Source: Bacteroidales bacterium UBA3382
GTDB lineage: Bacteria; Bacteroidota; Bacteroidia; Bacteroidales; UBA932
Length of the DNA stretch: 8,577 nucleotides
Direction: 5' to 3'
Assembly: GCA_002358965.1 (NCBI GenBank)
Contig: DEPW01000146.1
Span: 1,413-9,989, forward strand
Shown: piece after piece, positions 1 to 7,448 of the stretch
How positions within the stretch are numbered: the stretch's first letter is position 1
Layout: every line of letters begins with the position of its first letter
Made by a program: the position numbers and the translations under genes
The notes under the pieces: generated by a model
Databases searched by the model: none
What the model was told of the DNA's origin: nothing
The model's input: only the letters and a program-made list of their open reading frames with translations

Positions 1-16
1 AAAATAAAAAAAAATC

Positions 17-24
17 TATTTTTG
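17..24 (+). promoter_or_regulatory. Bacteroidetes-type -7 promoter element
   Basis: TATTTTTG matches the Bacteroidetes sigma -7 consensus TAnnTTTG exactly. Transcription would start near position 30, giving a leader of about 30 nt before the ATG at 63. The -33 element would fall at or beyond the left edge, so it cannot be checked. The 11-mer TATTTTTGCAA here recurs on the reverse strand at 3625-3635, in front of the ATPase gene. The region is A/T-rich, so a chance match is possible. Confidence 0.5.
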
Positions 25-62
25 CAATATTTTCAGGAAATTTAAAAACTCATCGGGGCAAA

Positions 63-944
63 ATGGATTTCAGCGAAGAGGCCATAGGCTACATACGCCG
101 TACCTGCAAGGATACCGGGATAAGCCGTCCCCTGTCCGATTTTCCTGAATACTCCCTCGTCTCGTGCCGCACGGAGGGAAAACTGACATGCCGCTTCCTG
201 ATAATACCCAGGCCGCCACAGGAAGAAAGAGCCGACCTGTTCGCCGCACATATAAGGGCCGATGCAATCCAGTCGCTGATGGGACACCTGCGTAGAGAAA
301 CCGGAGCCGCCGCAATATATGAAGACCGCTGGTACAGGGAAAATGAAAGCATCAAATCCAGAATCGCAGCCCATCTTCAGATCTTCGAGAGGGAAATGGC
401 ACGCAAATGCACCGTGGAACGCATTACAAAGCCGCAAGCGGATGATTTTCTCGACAGATACCACAGTTACGGAAGTTCGCAATGCAAATACTGTTACGGG
501 ACATTTTCACCGGAAGGCCGCCTCATAGCGGTGTCGACATTTTCAGGCGCACGGCGTTGGCAGAAACCCGAAGGCACCATATCGTCATACGAATGGATAA
601 GGTACGCCTCCCTGCCGGAAATGCGCATAGCGGGAGGAATGGGAAAATCCCTGAATGCGTTCATCACCGATACGGAACCGGACGACATAATGAGCTATGC
701 CGATCTCGAGTGGTCTGACGGAAAAGCCTACGAGGCATTGGGCTTCAGACCCGAAAGCACAACCCCTTCCCAGTCCTTCATAGTGCTTAAAAACAAAAGA
801 GAGCCACTGAAAAGGCTCTCCGATGATATTGTCAGCAGGGTCATCGAGGACGACCCCGACGCCTATGTCATTTGCAATCTCGGCAGCGCGAAGTTCCGTT
901 TGAAGAGAAAAGCCTGGCAATCTCCCCTACCCACAGGACGATAG
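63..944 (+). CDS. GNAT-like protein related to the accessory domain of phage homing endonucleases
   Basis: A 293-residue protein with no signal peptide or membrane segment, so probably cytoplasmic. Residues 87-101 have E-D-x-W followed by a helix with S-R-I, and residues 113-116 read ARKC. After these come FL..YHSYG (129-137), YGTF (145-148) and S-Y-E-W-I-R-Y (175-181), then GG.GK (191-195) and SYADLEWSDGKAYEALGF (211-228). From memory, this order of motifs is that of the domain following the HNH or GIY-YIG nuclease in many phage homing endonucleases; its second half looks like a GNAT acyltransferase fold. No nuclease motif is present, and the N-terminal 85 residues are of unknown function. 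A closing motif NLGSAKFRL (272-280) seems typical of stand-alone Bacteroidales members, so the gene is probably complete. The ATG fits the promoter at 17-24. The 3' end runs 77 nt into the convergent ATPase gene. Substrate unknown: base modification, by analogy with GNAT-type Mom, is only a guess. Confidence 0.75.
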   Translation: MDFSEEAIGYIRRTCKDTGISRPLSDFPEYSLVSCRTEGKLTCRFLIIPRPPQEERADLFAAHIRADAIQSLMGHLRRETGAAAIYEDRWYRENESIKSRIAAHLQIFEREMARKCTVERITKPQADDFLDRYHSYGSSQCKYCYGTFSPEGRLIAVSTFSGARRWQKPEGTISSYEWIRYASLPEMRIAGGMGKSLNAFITDTEPDDIMSYADLEWSDGKAYEALGFRPESTTPSQSFIVLKNKREPLKRLSDDIVSRVIEDDPDAYVICNLGSAKFRLKRKAWQSPLPTGR

Positions 945-3558
945 AAGTAAGGCCTATGATCTTCAGCCAGTCAATCGGTCTGACAGGAACGACTGAAAAC
1001 ATCTCGCCTCCGAAAGTGGTTATGAGTATCTGGCCGGCAAGTATCACTACCACCATCCAGATAAAGCCCTTTGAGGCAAAAAGATGGTAGAAGGCCGATT
1101 TTCCCGTCATGAACGCCTTCACATTGAACATGTTCCACAGCTGCAACATAACGAATGCCGTAAAGAACATCGACAGTTCGTATGAAGTCAGGCCGTCACC
1201 GTCGTTCTTGAAAGCAAGCAGCAGCCACATCAGCACGGCAACGAAAGCGGCACCCACTCCGAAAATCAGCACGGCCATGTTCCTGCTTATGATGAAATCC
1301 GTCCGGCGGCGCGGCTTTTCCTTCAACACATCCCTGGTCGGAGGAAGCGAGGCGAGCGCAATCGCCGCGAAAGTATCCATGATCAGATTGACCCAAAGCA
1401 TCTGTGTCACAGTCAAAGGAGACTGTTCGCCTATAAACGCCCCAATCAGCACTATCAGAGATGCAACTACATTGATAGTCAACTGGAAAAGAATGAAACG
1501 CTGGATGTTTTTGTACAAAGAACGCCCCCACACGACCGCGTTCACTATGCTGTCGAACGAATTGTCCAGTATGGTGATGTCGCTGGCTTCTTTCGCCACA
1601 GAGGTTCCGTCGCCCATGGACAGTCCGACCTGCGCGGCATTCAACGCCGGAGCATCATTGGTACCGTCTCCGGTAACTGCCACCACCTCGCCTTTCTTCT
1701 GAAGGGTCTTTACCAGCCTTTCCTTGTCCAGAGGACGGGCGCGGGAAATCACTTTCAAATCCGAAATGCAGGCCTCGAGGTCTTCGTCCGAAAGGGCGGC
1801 AAATTCCTGCCCGGTTATCTGGAACCGCTTGCCGTCAGGGCCGTAGCCGCTCTGAATCTGCTCGATGGTCACATTTTCCGGAACAAGCCCTACCTGCCGT
1901 CCGATCTCGGTAGCGGTCACGGAGGTATCGCCGGTAACCATCTTGACATCGATTCCCGCGTCGATGCAACTGCGTATCGCAGCCGGAACAGTAGGACGCA
2001 CAGGGTCGGATATGGCCGTCACGCCTATGAATGTCAGCGACCCCAATTCGGTCTCCGGGGATTTCGGGTCGAGTGCGGTCTGCGCATATGCATCAGGAGA
2101 GATGTCCTTGTATGCAAACCCGAGCGTCCTCATAGCCTTGGCCTGATACCCCCTCAATATTGAAAATATTTCCGCGCGGTCGCCGCCACCCGCTATCAGA
2201 GGGCACAGCCCGAGCACTATTTCCGGGGCTCCTTTCACAAGCAGCCTCAGCTTTCCGTCATGCCGGATGACGGTAGCCATGTATTTTCTTTCAGTAGAGA
2301 AAGTAAGTTGGTCATGAACATCACAGGCTGCCCTTAATGCCATAGGATCCTCCCCCTGGGATTTCAGCCAAAGCAGAAGGGCGCCTTCCGTAGGGTTGCC
2401 CATCACCTTCTCCTTGCCGTCTTCCTCCTTGACATGGGCGGTAGAGTTGGCCGCTATGCTCTGCTTTATCAGTTCGCCGTCTTCGACAAAAAACTTGGCT
2501 TCCGCCACCGTCATGCGGTTCTGGGTAAGCGTCCCGGTCTTGTCGGTACAGATAACCGTCGCCGCACCCATGGTTTCGCACGCATGTATCTTGCGCACGA
2601 GGTTGTTGGAAGCAAGCATCCTCTTCATGCTGAGCGCAAGGCTCAATGTGACACTCATAGGAAGCCCTTCGGGAACGGAAACGACTATCAGGGTAACGGC
2701 TATCATGAATGTATTCAGCAGGTAACTGCCGAAGCCGCTCCAGGAAAAGGCATCCCCTGCATGCTGTCCGTCAAGGAAATAGACGGCAAGCCTTCCGACG
2801 ACGATAAGCCCGGCTATGACATAGCTCGCTACGGATATGACCTTGCTGAGCTTGTCCAGCTGCTGGTTGAGCGGAGTCCTCGTGGACGAATCTATCTGCG
2901 AGGCCACATACACCTTGCCGTATTCCGTGGCATCGCCGACAGCGAAGACCCTCATCACTCCGCGGCCTTCGGAAACGGTGGTACCTTTCATCACATGGTG
3001 GTAAGGATATGTCATTTCCGCCCCTGCCGGAGTATCGGCCTCGACGCCTTTGCGCGCAAGCGGCTCGCCTGTAAGCGTGGACTCATTCACTGAAAGCGAC
3101 ACCGCCTCAAGCAATTCTCCGTCAGCCGGCACTTCCTCTCCTGTCTCCAGAAGCACTATGTCCCCGACAACGACATCCTTTTTAGGGACTTCGACAAGTT
3201 CACCGTCGCGATAGACTTTGACCGGAGTGTCGTCATTTACCTTGTTCAGGACATCGAACGCCTTGTTGGCCCTCAGCTCAAGGATGAAACCGACCAGCGT
3301 CGCGAGCAATATGGCCAGGAGTATCCCCGACGGCTCGAAAAACACGCTCGCACCCTCTCCTTCCACAAAATAATGATAAGCCGACACGCCGAAGGAGAAC
3401 AGCAGCGCTATCAGAAGTATCCTGATGATAGGGTCTTTGAATTTGTCCAGGAATTGCAGCCATACCGGCCTGCGTTTAGGAGGCGTAAGGATATTGCTCC
3501 CATGTTTTTCCCGACTCTCGACGACTTCCCGAGGAGTCAGGCCTTTGTAATTTTCCAT
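868..3558 (-). CDS. Calcium-translocating P-type ATPase, PMCA type (P2B)
   Basis: An 896-residue inner-membrane pump that would export Ca2+ from the cytoplasm using ATP. The phosphorylation motif DKTGTLTQ starts at Asp339. The actuator loop TGEP (163-166) keeps the Glu needed for dephosphorylation. The nucleotide-binding domain has KGAPE from Lys442, and the hinge TGDGTNDAP has Asp631 and Asp635. About ten hydrophobic segments can be drawn: two near 33-95, two near 235-310 and six from 690 to 887. Metal ligands match the plasma-membrane calcium pump: PEGLP in M4 (Glu297) and WVNLIMD in M6 (Asn724, Asp728). M5 reads FQLTINVV, without the acid that forms the second site in SERCA, so one Ca2+ per cycle is expected. 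There is no calmodulin-binding tail, as usual in bacteria. The start MENYKGLTPREV is typical of the family. The last 12 residues (SSNGTSRCRDCK) look unconserved and lie antisense to the neighbouring gene's conserved end. Family is certain; ion choice is from motif match. Confidence 0.95.
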   Translation of the reverse strand: MENYKGLTPREVVESREKHGSNILTPPKRRPVWLQFLDKFKDPIIRILLIALLFSFGVSAYHYFVEGEGASVFFEPSGILLAILLATLVGFILELRANKAFDVLNKVNDDTPVKVYRDGELVEVPKKDVVVGDIVLLETGEEVPADGELLEAVSLSVNESTLTGEPLARKGVEADTPAGAEMTYPYHHVMKGTTVSEGRGVMRVFAVGDATEYGKVYVASQIDSSTRTPLNQQLDKLSKVISVASYVIAGLIVVGRLAVYFLDGQHAGDAFSWSGFGSYLLNTFMIAVTLIVVSVPEGLPMSVTLSLALSMKRMLASNNLVRKIHACETMGAATVICTDKTGTLTQNRMTVAEAKFFVEDGELIKQSIAANSTAHVKEEDGKEKVMGNPTEGALLLWLKSQGEDPMALRAACDVHDQLTFSTERKYMATVIRHDGKLRLLVKGAPEIVLGLCPLIAGGGDRAEIFSILRGYQAKAMRTLGFAYKDISPDAYAQTALDPKSPETELGSLTFIGVTAISDPVRPTVPAAIRSCIDAGIDVKMVTGDTSVTATEIGRQVGLVPENVTIEQIQSGYGPDGKRFQITGQEFAALSDEDLEACISDLKVISRARPLDKERLVKTLQKKGEVVAVTGDGTNDAPALNAAQVGLSMGDGTSVAKEASDITILDNSFDSIVNAVVWGRSLYKNIQRFILFQLTINVVASLIVLIGAFIGEQSPLTVTQMLWVNLIMDTFAAIALASLPPTRDVLKEKPRRRTDFIISRNMAVLIFGVGAAFVAVLMWLLLAFKNDGDGLTSYELSMFFTAFVMLQLWNMFNVKAFMTGKSAFYHLFASKGFIWMVVVILAGQILITTFGGEMFSVVPVRPIDWLKIIGLTSIVLWVGEIARLFSSNGTSRCRDCK

Positions 3559-3627
3559 ATTTTCTTAAAACTGTTTTCAAAAGCGGCTATCTTGCAAGCA
3601 AAAAGCATACAAATAATTAGCATTTTG

Positions 3628-3635
3628 CAAAAATA
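3628..3635 (-). promoter_or_regulatory. Putative -7 promoter element for the ATPase gene
   Basis: The reverse strand reads TATTTTTG, an exact TAnnTTTG match. Transcription would start around 3616-3621, leaving a leader of about 60 nt before the ATPase ATG at 3558. The -33 position would lie at about 3655-3660, where no good TTTG is seen. That position overlaps the -7 element of the opposite promoter. Confidence 0.45.
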
Positions 3636-3648
3636 GGAAAATTTTTCC
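3636..3648. repeat. 13-bp perfect inverted repeat, possible operator
   Basis: GGAAAATTTTTCC consists of the 6-bp arms GGAAAA and TTTTCC around one central T. It lies between the -7 elements of the two divergent promoters, inside both -33 to -7 spacers, so a protein bound here could block both. A second short palindrome, TTTTGCAAAA (3623-3632), overlaps the ATPase -7 element. The DNA is A/T-rich and the repeat is short, so it could be chance or simply help DNA melting. No regulator gene is in the window. Confidence 0.35.
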
Positions 3649-3649
3649 G

Positions 3650-3657
3650 TAAGTTTG
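3650..3657 (+). promoter_or_regulatory. Putative -7 promoter element for the permease-hydrolase operon
   Basis: TAAGTTTG matches TAnnTTTG exactly. A TTTTG at 3623-3627 could be the -33 element with a 22-nt spacer, slightly longer than usual. Transcription would start about 5-8 nt after the element, at or within the ATG at 3662, so the mRNA would be leaderless or nearly so. A weaker upstream promoter giving a normal leader cannot be excluded. Confidence 0.45.
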
Positions 3658-3661
3658 CCAC

Positions 3662-4807
3662 ATGGAACGATTGGCAAAATACATTATCATAGCGGCATCG
3701 ATCGCCTTGGCCGGGGCGTTCTGCTGGTATTTCAGGGATGTGATCGCGTATATCCTGCTTGCAGCGGTATTTTCCCTTGTCGCATCCCCTATAGCACGGG
3801 CCTTGAGGAAAATACGCATCAGGAAATTCGTTTTCCCGAGTTGGCTTGCGTCCGCCCTGTCCATTGTGACCGTGCTGGCAGTGCTGCTTTCGCTGTTCGC
3901 GTTCATCATACCTATAATTAATAATGTAGTGACCAATTTCGACGCGACCAACCTGAAGACCACCGGAAACAGCATCGAGCTTCCGCTCATGGAGGTGAAC
4001 CGCTTCCTGATAGAGACATTCCCCGCCCTCGGAGCCGATTTCAGGATCGAGACCGCCTTGCTCCAGCATCTCGAATCCGTACTCGATGTGAATACCTTCA
4101 CTTCGATCATAGGTTCGGCGGCAGGCACGGTCATCGACATAGGGGTGGGACTCTTTGCCGTCGTCTTCATCTCGTTTTTCTTCATCAACAACGACAACAT
4201 GTTCAAAAACATCATACTGTCCTTCGTGAACGACAAGTACACCCAAAAGACGAGCGAAGCGATTGAAGACATGTACGGGCTGCTCAGCCGTTATTTCATC
4301 GGCCTTGTCATCGAAGTCGTCGGAGTCGCGATCATAAACACTCTCGGGCTGCATTTCGCCGCAGGACTGACCTTCAGCATGGCAGTGGGGATCGCCTTCA
4401 TGACAGGCCTGCTCAACATCATACCTTATGTAGGGCCTTTCGCGGGGGGCGTAATAGGGACATTCCTCGGACTCATACTCAAATACTATTCGGTAAATCC
4501 GATGGGAATCGATGTGAGTTTCTGGGGCTATACGGCCATACTCGTCGGCATCTTCGTTTTTACGCAGTTCATAGACAACTACATATTCCAGCCGCTGATT
4601 TATTCCAACAGCGTCAAGGCGCATCCGCTTGAAATATTCATAGTACTGCTTATGGCCGGCTATGTAGGAGGAATCGTGGGAATGCTCATCGCAATCCCTT
4701 CGTACACGGTAATAAGGGTCTTCGCCGCAAAGTTCCTCTCCCATGTAAAATTCGTCAGGATGCTTACGGGCTGCGGCACGGAGGAAAAAACAGATACGCC
4801 GTCATGA
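3662..4807 (+). CDS. AI-2E/UPF0118 family membrane permease
   Basis: A 381-residue polytopic inner-membrane protein. Hydrophobic stretches fall near 7-24, 27-47, 61-87, 150-176, 211-230, 233-251, 255-277, 289-308 and 323-358, with a mixed, more polar region at 88-147. This layout fits the AI-2E family (Pfam PF01594). Family motifs are clear: NIIPYVGP (252-259), FIDNYIFQPLI around Asp305-Asn306, and HPLE from His321 followed by a Gly-rich G.VGGIVGM stretch. Some members, such as TqsA, export the autoinducer AI-2 and others act as sodium/proton antiporters; Bacteroidales members are mostly uncharacterised, so the substrate is unknown. The ATG is chosen because the protein begins in the usual way, just before the first membrane helix, and no other ATG is close. 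It is divergent from the Ca2+ ATPase across 103 nt and overlaps the next gene by 4 nt. Confidence 0.9.
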   Translation: MERLAKYIIIAASIALAGAFCWYFRDVIAYILLAAVFSLVASPIARALRKIRIRKFVFPSWLASALSIVTVLAVLLSLFAFIIPIINNVVTNFDATNLKTTGNSIELPLMEVNRFLIETFPALGADFRIETALLQHLESVLDVNTFTSIIGSAAGTVIDIGVGLFAVVFISFFFINNDNMFKNIILSFVNDKYTQKTSEAIEDMYGLLSRYFIGLVIEVVGVAIINTLGLHFAAGLTFSMAVGIAFMTGLLNIIPYVGPFAGGVIGTFLGLILKYYSVNPMGIDVSFWGYTAILVGIFVFTQFIDNYIFQPLIYSNSVKAHPLEIFIVLLMAGYVGGIVGMLIAIPSYTVIRVFAAKFLSHVKFVRMLTGCGTEEKTDTPS

Positions 4808-5754
4808 AGACTATGAGATTTCTTGCCGTAATCGCGGCCATGCTGCTGTCCGCTCCGGCCTTTTCCATTGCAGAGGATTCACCGTCACGGCCCGTAAAGC
4901 CGGACGGGACATATCTATTTGCCGAACACGACACTTGCAGCCTGTATATGGACATCTATTATCCGCCGGACAGGGAATCCGGGAACACTACCGTGCTGTT
5001 CATATTCGGCGGCGGGTTCATGACAGGCTCCAGGGACATGCCATATCACAACGGATTTTACAAGGCCGTGCTGGAAAAGGGGTACAACCTGATTGCCATT
5101 GATTACAGGCTCGGGCTCAAAGGTGTCAGGAAAATGGGAGTCGGCCAGGTAAGATTGCTTGAAAAAGCCATCGACCTCGCCGTCGAGGATCTCTACGCCG
5201 CCACCTGCTTCGTAATAGACAACGCCGAAGAACTCATGATAGACCCTTCGAAAATAGTGCTCGTAGGCTCGAGTGCGGGAGCCATTACCGCCTTGCAGGC
5301 CGATTATGAAATCTGCAACGGGACCGAAATCGCCGAAAGGCTTCCGGAAGGCTTCAGATACGCCGGGATCGCAGCCTATTCCGGAGCAATCCTCTCGTTC
5401 GAAGGACGGCCCGAATACAGGAAAGCCGATCCCGCGCCTACTTTCTTCAACCACGGGACCGAAGACAGACTGGTGACATACAAGAAGATACGCTTCTTCA
5501 ACATAGGATTTTTCGGTGCAGCTCCGTTGACAAAGGTCTTCAATAAAGAGGACTATCCGTATTTCGCCATAAGATATTCGGGCTGCGGCCATGAAATAGC
5601 CACATACATGGAAGACGGAATAGACGATCTCGACTGGTTCATAAGGCACATGGTCGAAGAGAAGGCACCGATAGAGAAAGATGTGTTCCTGTCCGACCCC
5701 CGGATCGAAAGGCCGGAGGGGATGAGCAACTCCCCTGACGAACTGTACCGATAG
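4804..5754 (+). CDS. Secreted alpha/beta hydrolase, carboxylesterase-like
   Basis: A 316-residue protein with a Sec signal peptide: MKTMRF, then a hydrophobic core ending in APAFS, with likely cleavage near residues 21-23. There is no lipobox Cys, so it should be periplasmic or released. The fold is shown by V-L-F-I-F-G-G-G-F (64-72), the oxyanion strand-loop, with Phe where many esterases have His in HGGGF. It is also shown by IDYRLGLKG (99-107) and the nucleophile elbow GSSAG with Ser157. The acid is probably Asp221 in GTED, and the base His263 in GCGHE, so the triad is complete. It resembles esterases of the BD-FAE or acetyl-xylan type, but the natural substrate cannot be read from sequence. 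Its ATG overlaps the permease stop (ATGA), so the genes are probably co-transcribed and translationally coupled. Met4 is an alternative start that keeps the signal peptide. Confidence 0.88.
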   Translation: MKTMRFLAVIAAMLLSAPAFSIAEDSPSRPVKPDGTYLFAEHDTCSLYMDIYYPPDRESGNTTVLFIFGGGFMTGSRDMPYHNGFYKAVLEKGYNLIAIDYRLGLKGVRKMGVGQVRLLEKAIDLAVEDLYAATCFVIDNAEELMIDPSKIVLVGSSAGAITALQADYEICNGTEIAERLPEGFRYAGIAAYSGAILSFEGRPEYRKADPAPTFFNHGTEDRLVTYKKIRFFNIGFFGAAPLTKVFNKEDYPYFAIRYSGCGHEIATYMEDGIDDLDWFIRHMVEEKAPIEKDVFLSDPRIERPEGMSNSPDELYR

Positions 5755-5779
5755 GGCCGACGGCAGGTTCAGCCCACGG

Positions 5780-5820
5780 AAAAAAGGCGTGCTTCATGAC
5801 ACCACAAAGCACGCCTTCTG
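5780..5820. terminator. Bidirectional intrinsic terminator at a convergent junction
   Basis: AAGGCGTGCTT (5784-5794) and AAGCACGCCTT (5807-5817) form a perfect 11-bp stem with a 12-nt loop. On the reverse strand the stem is followed by T6 counted from the second G pair, a strong intrinsic terminator for the fimbrillin-like gene that stops at 5844. On the forward strand the trailer is CTGTTTC, weaker but usable for the hydrolase operon that stops at 5754. Confidence 0.85.
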
Positions 5821-5843
5821 TTTCAAAACACCGGTTCCCGGCT

Positions 5844-7427
5844 CTAAAACGCCAGCATCGGTCTTACTAAAGTAGTCGTAAATTTCCAGAAGCACATGTA
5901 ATCCACCCAACCCTGGTTGGCAATGTCGATGTACCTGTGGCAATCGTCCGACGCTTCGCAGGCAATCATGGTACCGTTCTGATTTTCCAGATAATCCGTC
6001 TTGTTGGAGTAAGAGACCTTGGACATGGCGGCATTCATCAGATTCGAAAGAGTACCCATATTGAACCATGTCATAGTGCCGTCGAGACTTCCCGAAGGAG
6101 ACACATTGCCTGCATCCAATTCGATATCGCAGATATTGCGGATTGCATCGAGGTACTGTCCTCCCGCAGGCATGAACCAGCCGGTCGTCAGTCCTTCGAC
6201 AGGGCCGCCTACTTCAGCTGCATAGTCCTGCACTGCCTTGAAACCGGGATAATTTCCCGCAGCGAGATCCTCGGCACGCTCGGTATAGATGAGATGCGTA
6301 GCATAATAGCCGTCGATATTTTCATCGGCAAGCCTGCACAATTCCTCGAGATCGGTCACCTGAGGGACTCTCGGGAATCCTATCTCCCCTTCCTCGTCGC
6401 GCACATAGCAATGGTCAAAGTCCGTGTCCTGGATTGCGTAATCGGTATAGAAACGGTACAGAACGCCGCCTCCGGCAGTCTTCGTAGCAAGCACCAGGGC
6501 ATGCGCCGTGCCTCCCAGCGCCTCTCTTTCGCCTTCGGCTATCCTTTCAGGGTCATACTGGCATACTATGCCGATTACATGGGCGGCACCGACTTCGGAG
6601 GCAGGAGCGTCTTTGGAAAGCAAGGTGCCGTCTGCAAGGAAGAAGTCCCCTATCTGCAACTGATGCTCTATGATCTCGCTTTCGCCTTCGCTGTGGAAGA
6701 CATAGGAACCTGACGAAATATTGCCTTCAAAGACCCAAGGCTTGCCGGCCGCATCGCCCGAGAACGAGAAAGCCCCCGGCTTGACGAGACAGAGATATTT
6801 CCCGTCTGCCTCGTAAGGCACGAAATCATCGAAAACAGGCTCGCCCGTCAACATATAATCCGGAATCTGGAAATCCGTATTGGTAAACCTGTACAGTTTC
6901 CAGGGCAGTTCGATTACGGCCAGGGACATCGCATGGGACATTTCCAATTCGAGCACTCCCGACTCGATGGTAGCCGGGCCGCATATCAGCAGATCGTAAG
7001 CGGCGTAACCTTCGCTCTGGTCTTCCGGAACGCTCCATGCCGAAATGTACTCGCTGAAAAAGCCTTCTGCTTCCTGCGCCTGGTTCACGGCAGCGTCGAA
7101 ACCCTCATCATAAGGATAATATGCATAATAATATGCAGCCGTCGGATATTTCATCGATGTATCCGAAGCCACCCATTCGAGGCCGCTTCCCGCCACTGTA
7201 GCCGTAAGGCAAATGTTGCTTTCCACGGTACCGTCGTCTTTCACTGCGAACAGGCCTATCTTGTCCCCTTCCGAGAAAGTCTTCGGATACGCCGTCGTCC
7301 AGTCCTCGGCCACAAAGCCGGCATCTGAAGCATGTATGGTCAACGGTATCCTCCTTTCGAGTTCCGCCTTACCGCAACTTGCAAGCAAGACAAGGACGAG
7401 CGGAATGAAATAAAATATTTTCTTCAT
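5844..7427 (-). CDS. Fimbrillin-like surface lipoprotein
   Basis: A 527-residue exported protein. The signal peptide MKKIFYFIPLVLVLLASC ends in a lipobox (LASC), with Cys18 as the lipidated residue. The mature N-terminus has the pattern of Bacteroidales fimbrillin-like proteins: IPLTIHAS, then a stretch ending in F.EGDKIGLFAV, then an aromatic YYYAYYPY segment. A module near the end has WFMPAGGQ (from Trp417), and the protein closes with VRPMLAF, an ending I recognise from related Bacteroidales surface proteins. It is longer than typical FimA or Mfa1 subunits (roughly 350-560 residues across the superfamily) only if compared with the shorter members. It could be a fimbrial stalk, tip or anchor subunit, or a non-polymerising adhesin; which cannot be told. 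It lies 72 nt downstream of the Fn3-like gene on the same strand, with no TAnnTTTG before its ATG, so co-transcription is likely. Transcription ends at the hairpin at 5784-5817. Confidence 0.75.
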   Translation of the reverse strand: MKKIFYFIPLVLVLLASCGKAELERRIPLTIHASDAGFVAEDWTTAYPKTFSEGDKIGLFAVKDDGTVESNICLTATVAGSGLEWVASDTSMKYPTAAYYYAYYPYDEGFDAAVNQAQEAEGFFSEYISAWSVPEDQSEGYAAYDLLICGPATIESGVLELEMSHAMSLAVIELPWKLYRFTNTDFQIPDYMLTGEPVFDDFVPYEADGKYLCLVKPGAFSFSGDAAGKPWVFEGNISSGSYVFHSEGESEIIEHQLQIGDFFLADGTLLSKDAPASEVGAAHVIGIVCQYDPERIAEGEREALGGTAHALVLATKTAGGGVLYRFYTDYAIQDTDFDHCYVRDEEGEIGFPRVPQVTDLEELCRLADENIDGYYATHLIYTERAEDLAAGNYPGFKAVQDYAAEVGGPVEGLTTGWFMPAGGQYLDAIRNICDIELDAGNVSPSGSLDGTMTWFNMGTLSNLMNAAMSKVSYSNKTDYLENQNGTMIACEASDDCHRYIDIANQGWVDYMCFWKFTTTLVRPMLAF

Positions 7428-7448
7428 ATTTACATGTTTTGTTATTGC

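Noticed and set aside
2434..3093. A 219-codon forward frame within the ATPase region
   Set aside because: Antisense to essential ATPase motifs such as DKTGT and PEGLP; the product has no coherent features.
3617..4744. A 375-codon reverse frame antisense to almost the whole permease gene
   Set aside because: Its product is rich in D, E, Y, H and R with no recognisable domain, membrane segment or motif. The forward frame encodes a clear AI-2E family protein. It is a by-product of the codon use of the real gene.
4915..5649. A 244-codon reverse frame antisense to the hydrolase
   Set aside because: No family pattern in its product; the forward frame has a complete catalytic triad and a signal peptide.
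5937..6713. A 258-codon forward frame antisense to the fimbrillin-like gene
   Set aside because: No recognisable motif, and the reverse frame has a lipobox and family-typical start and end.
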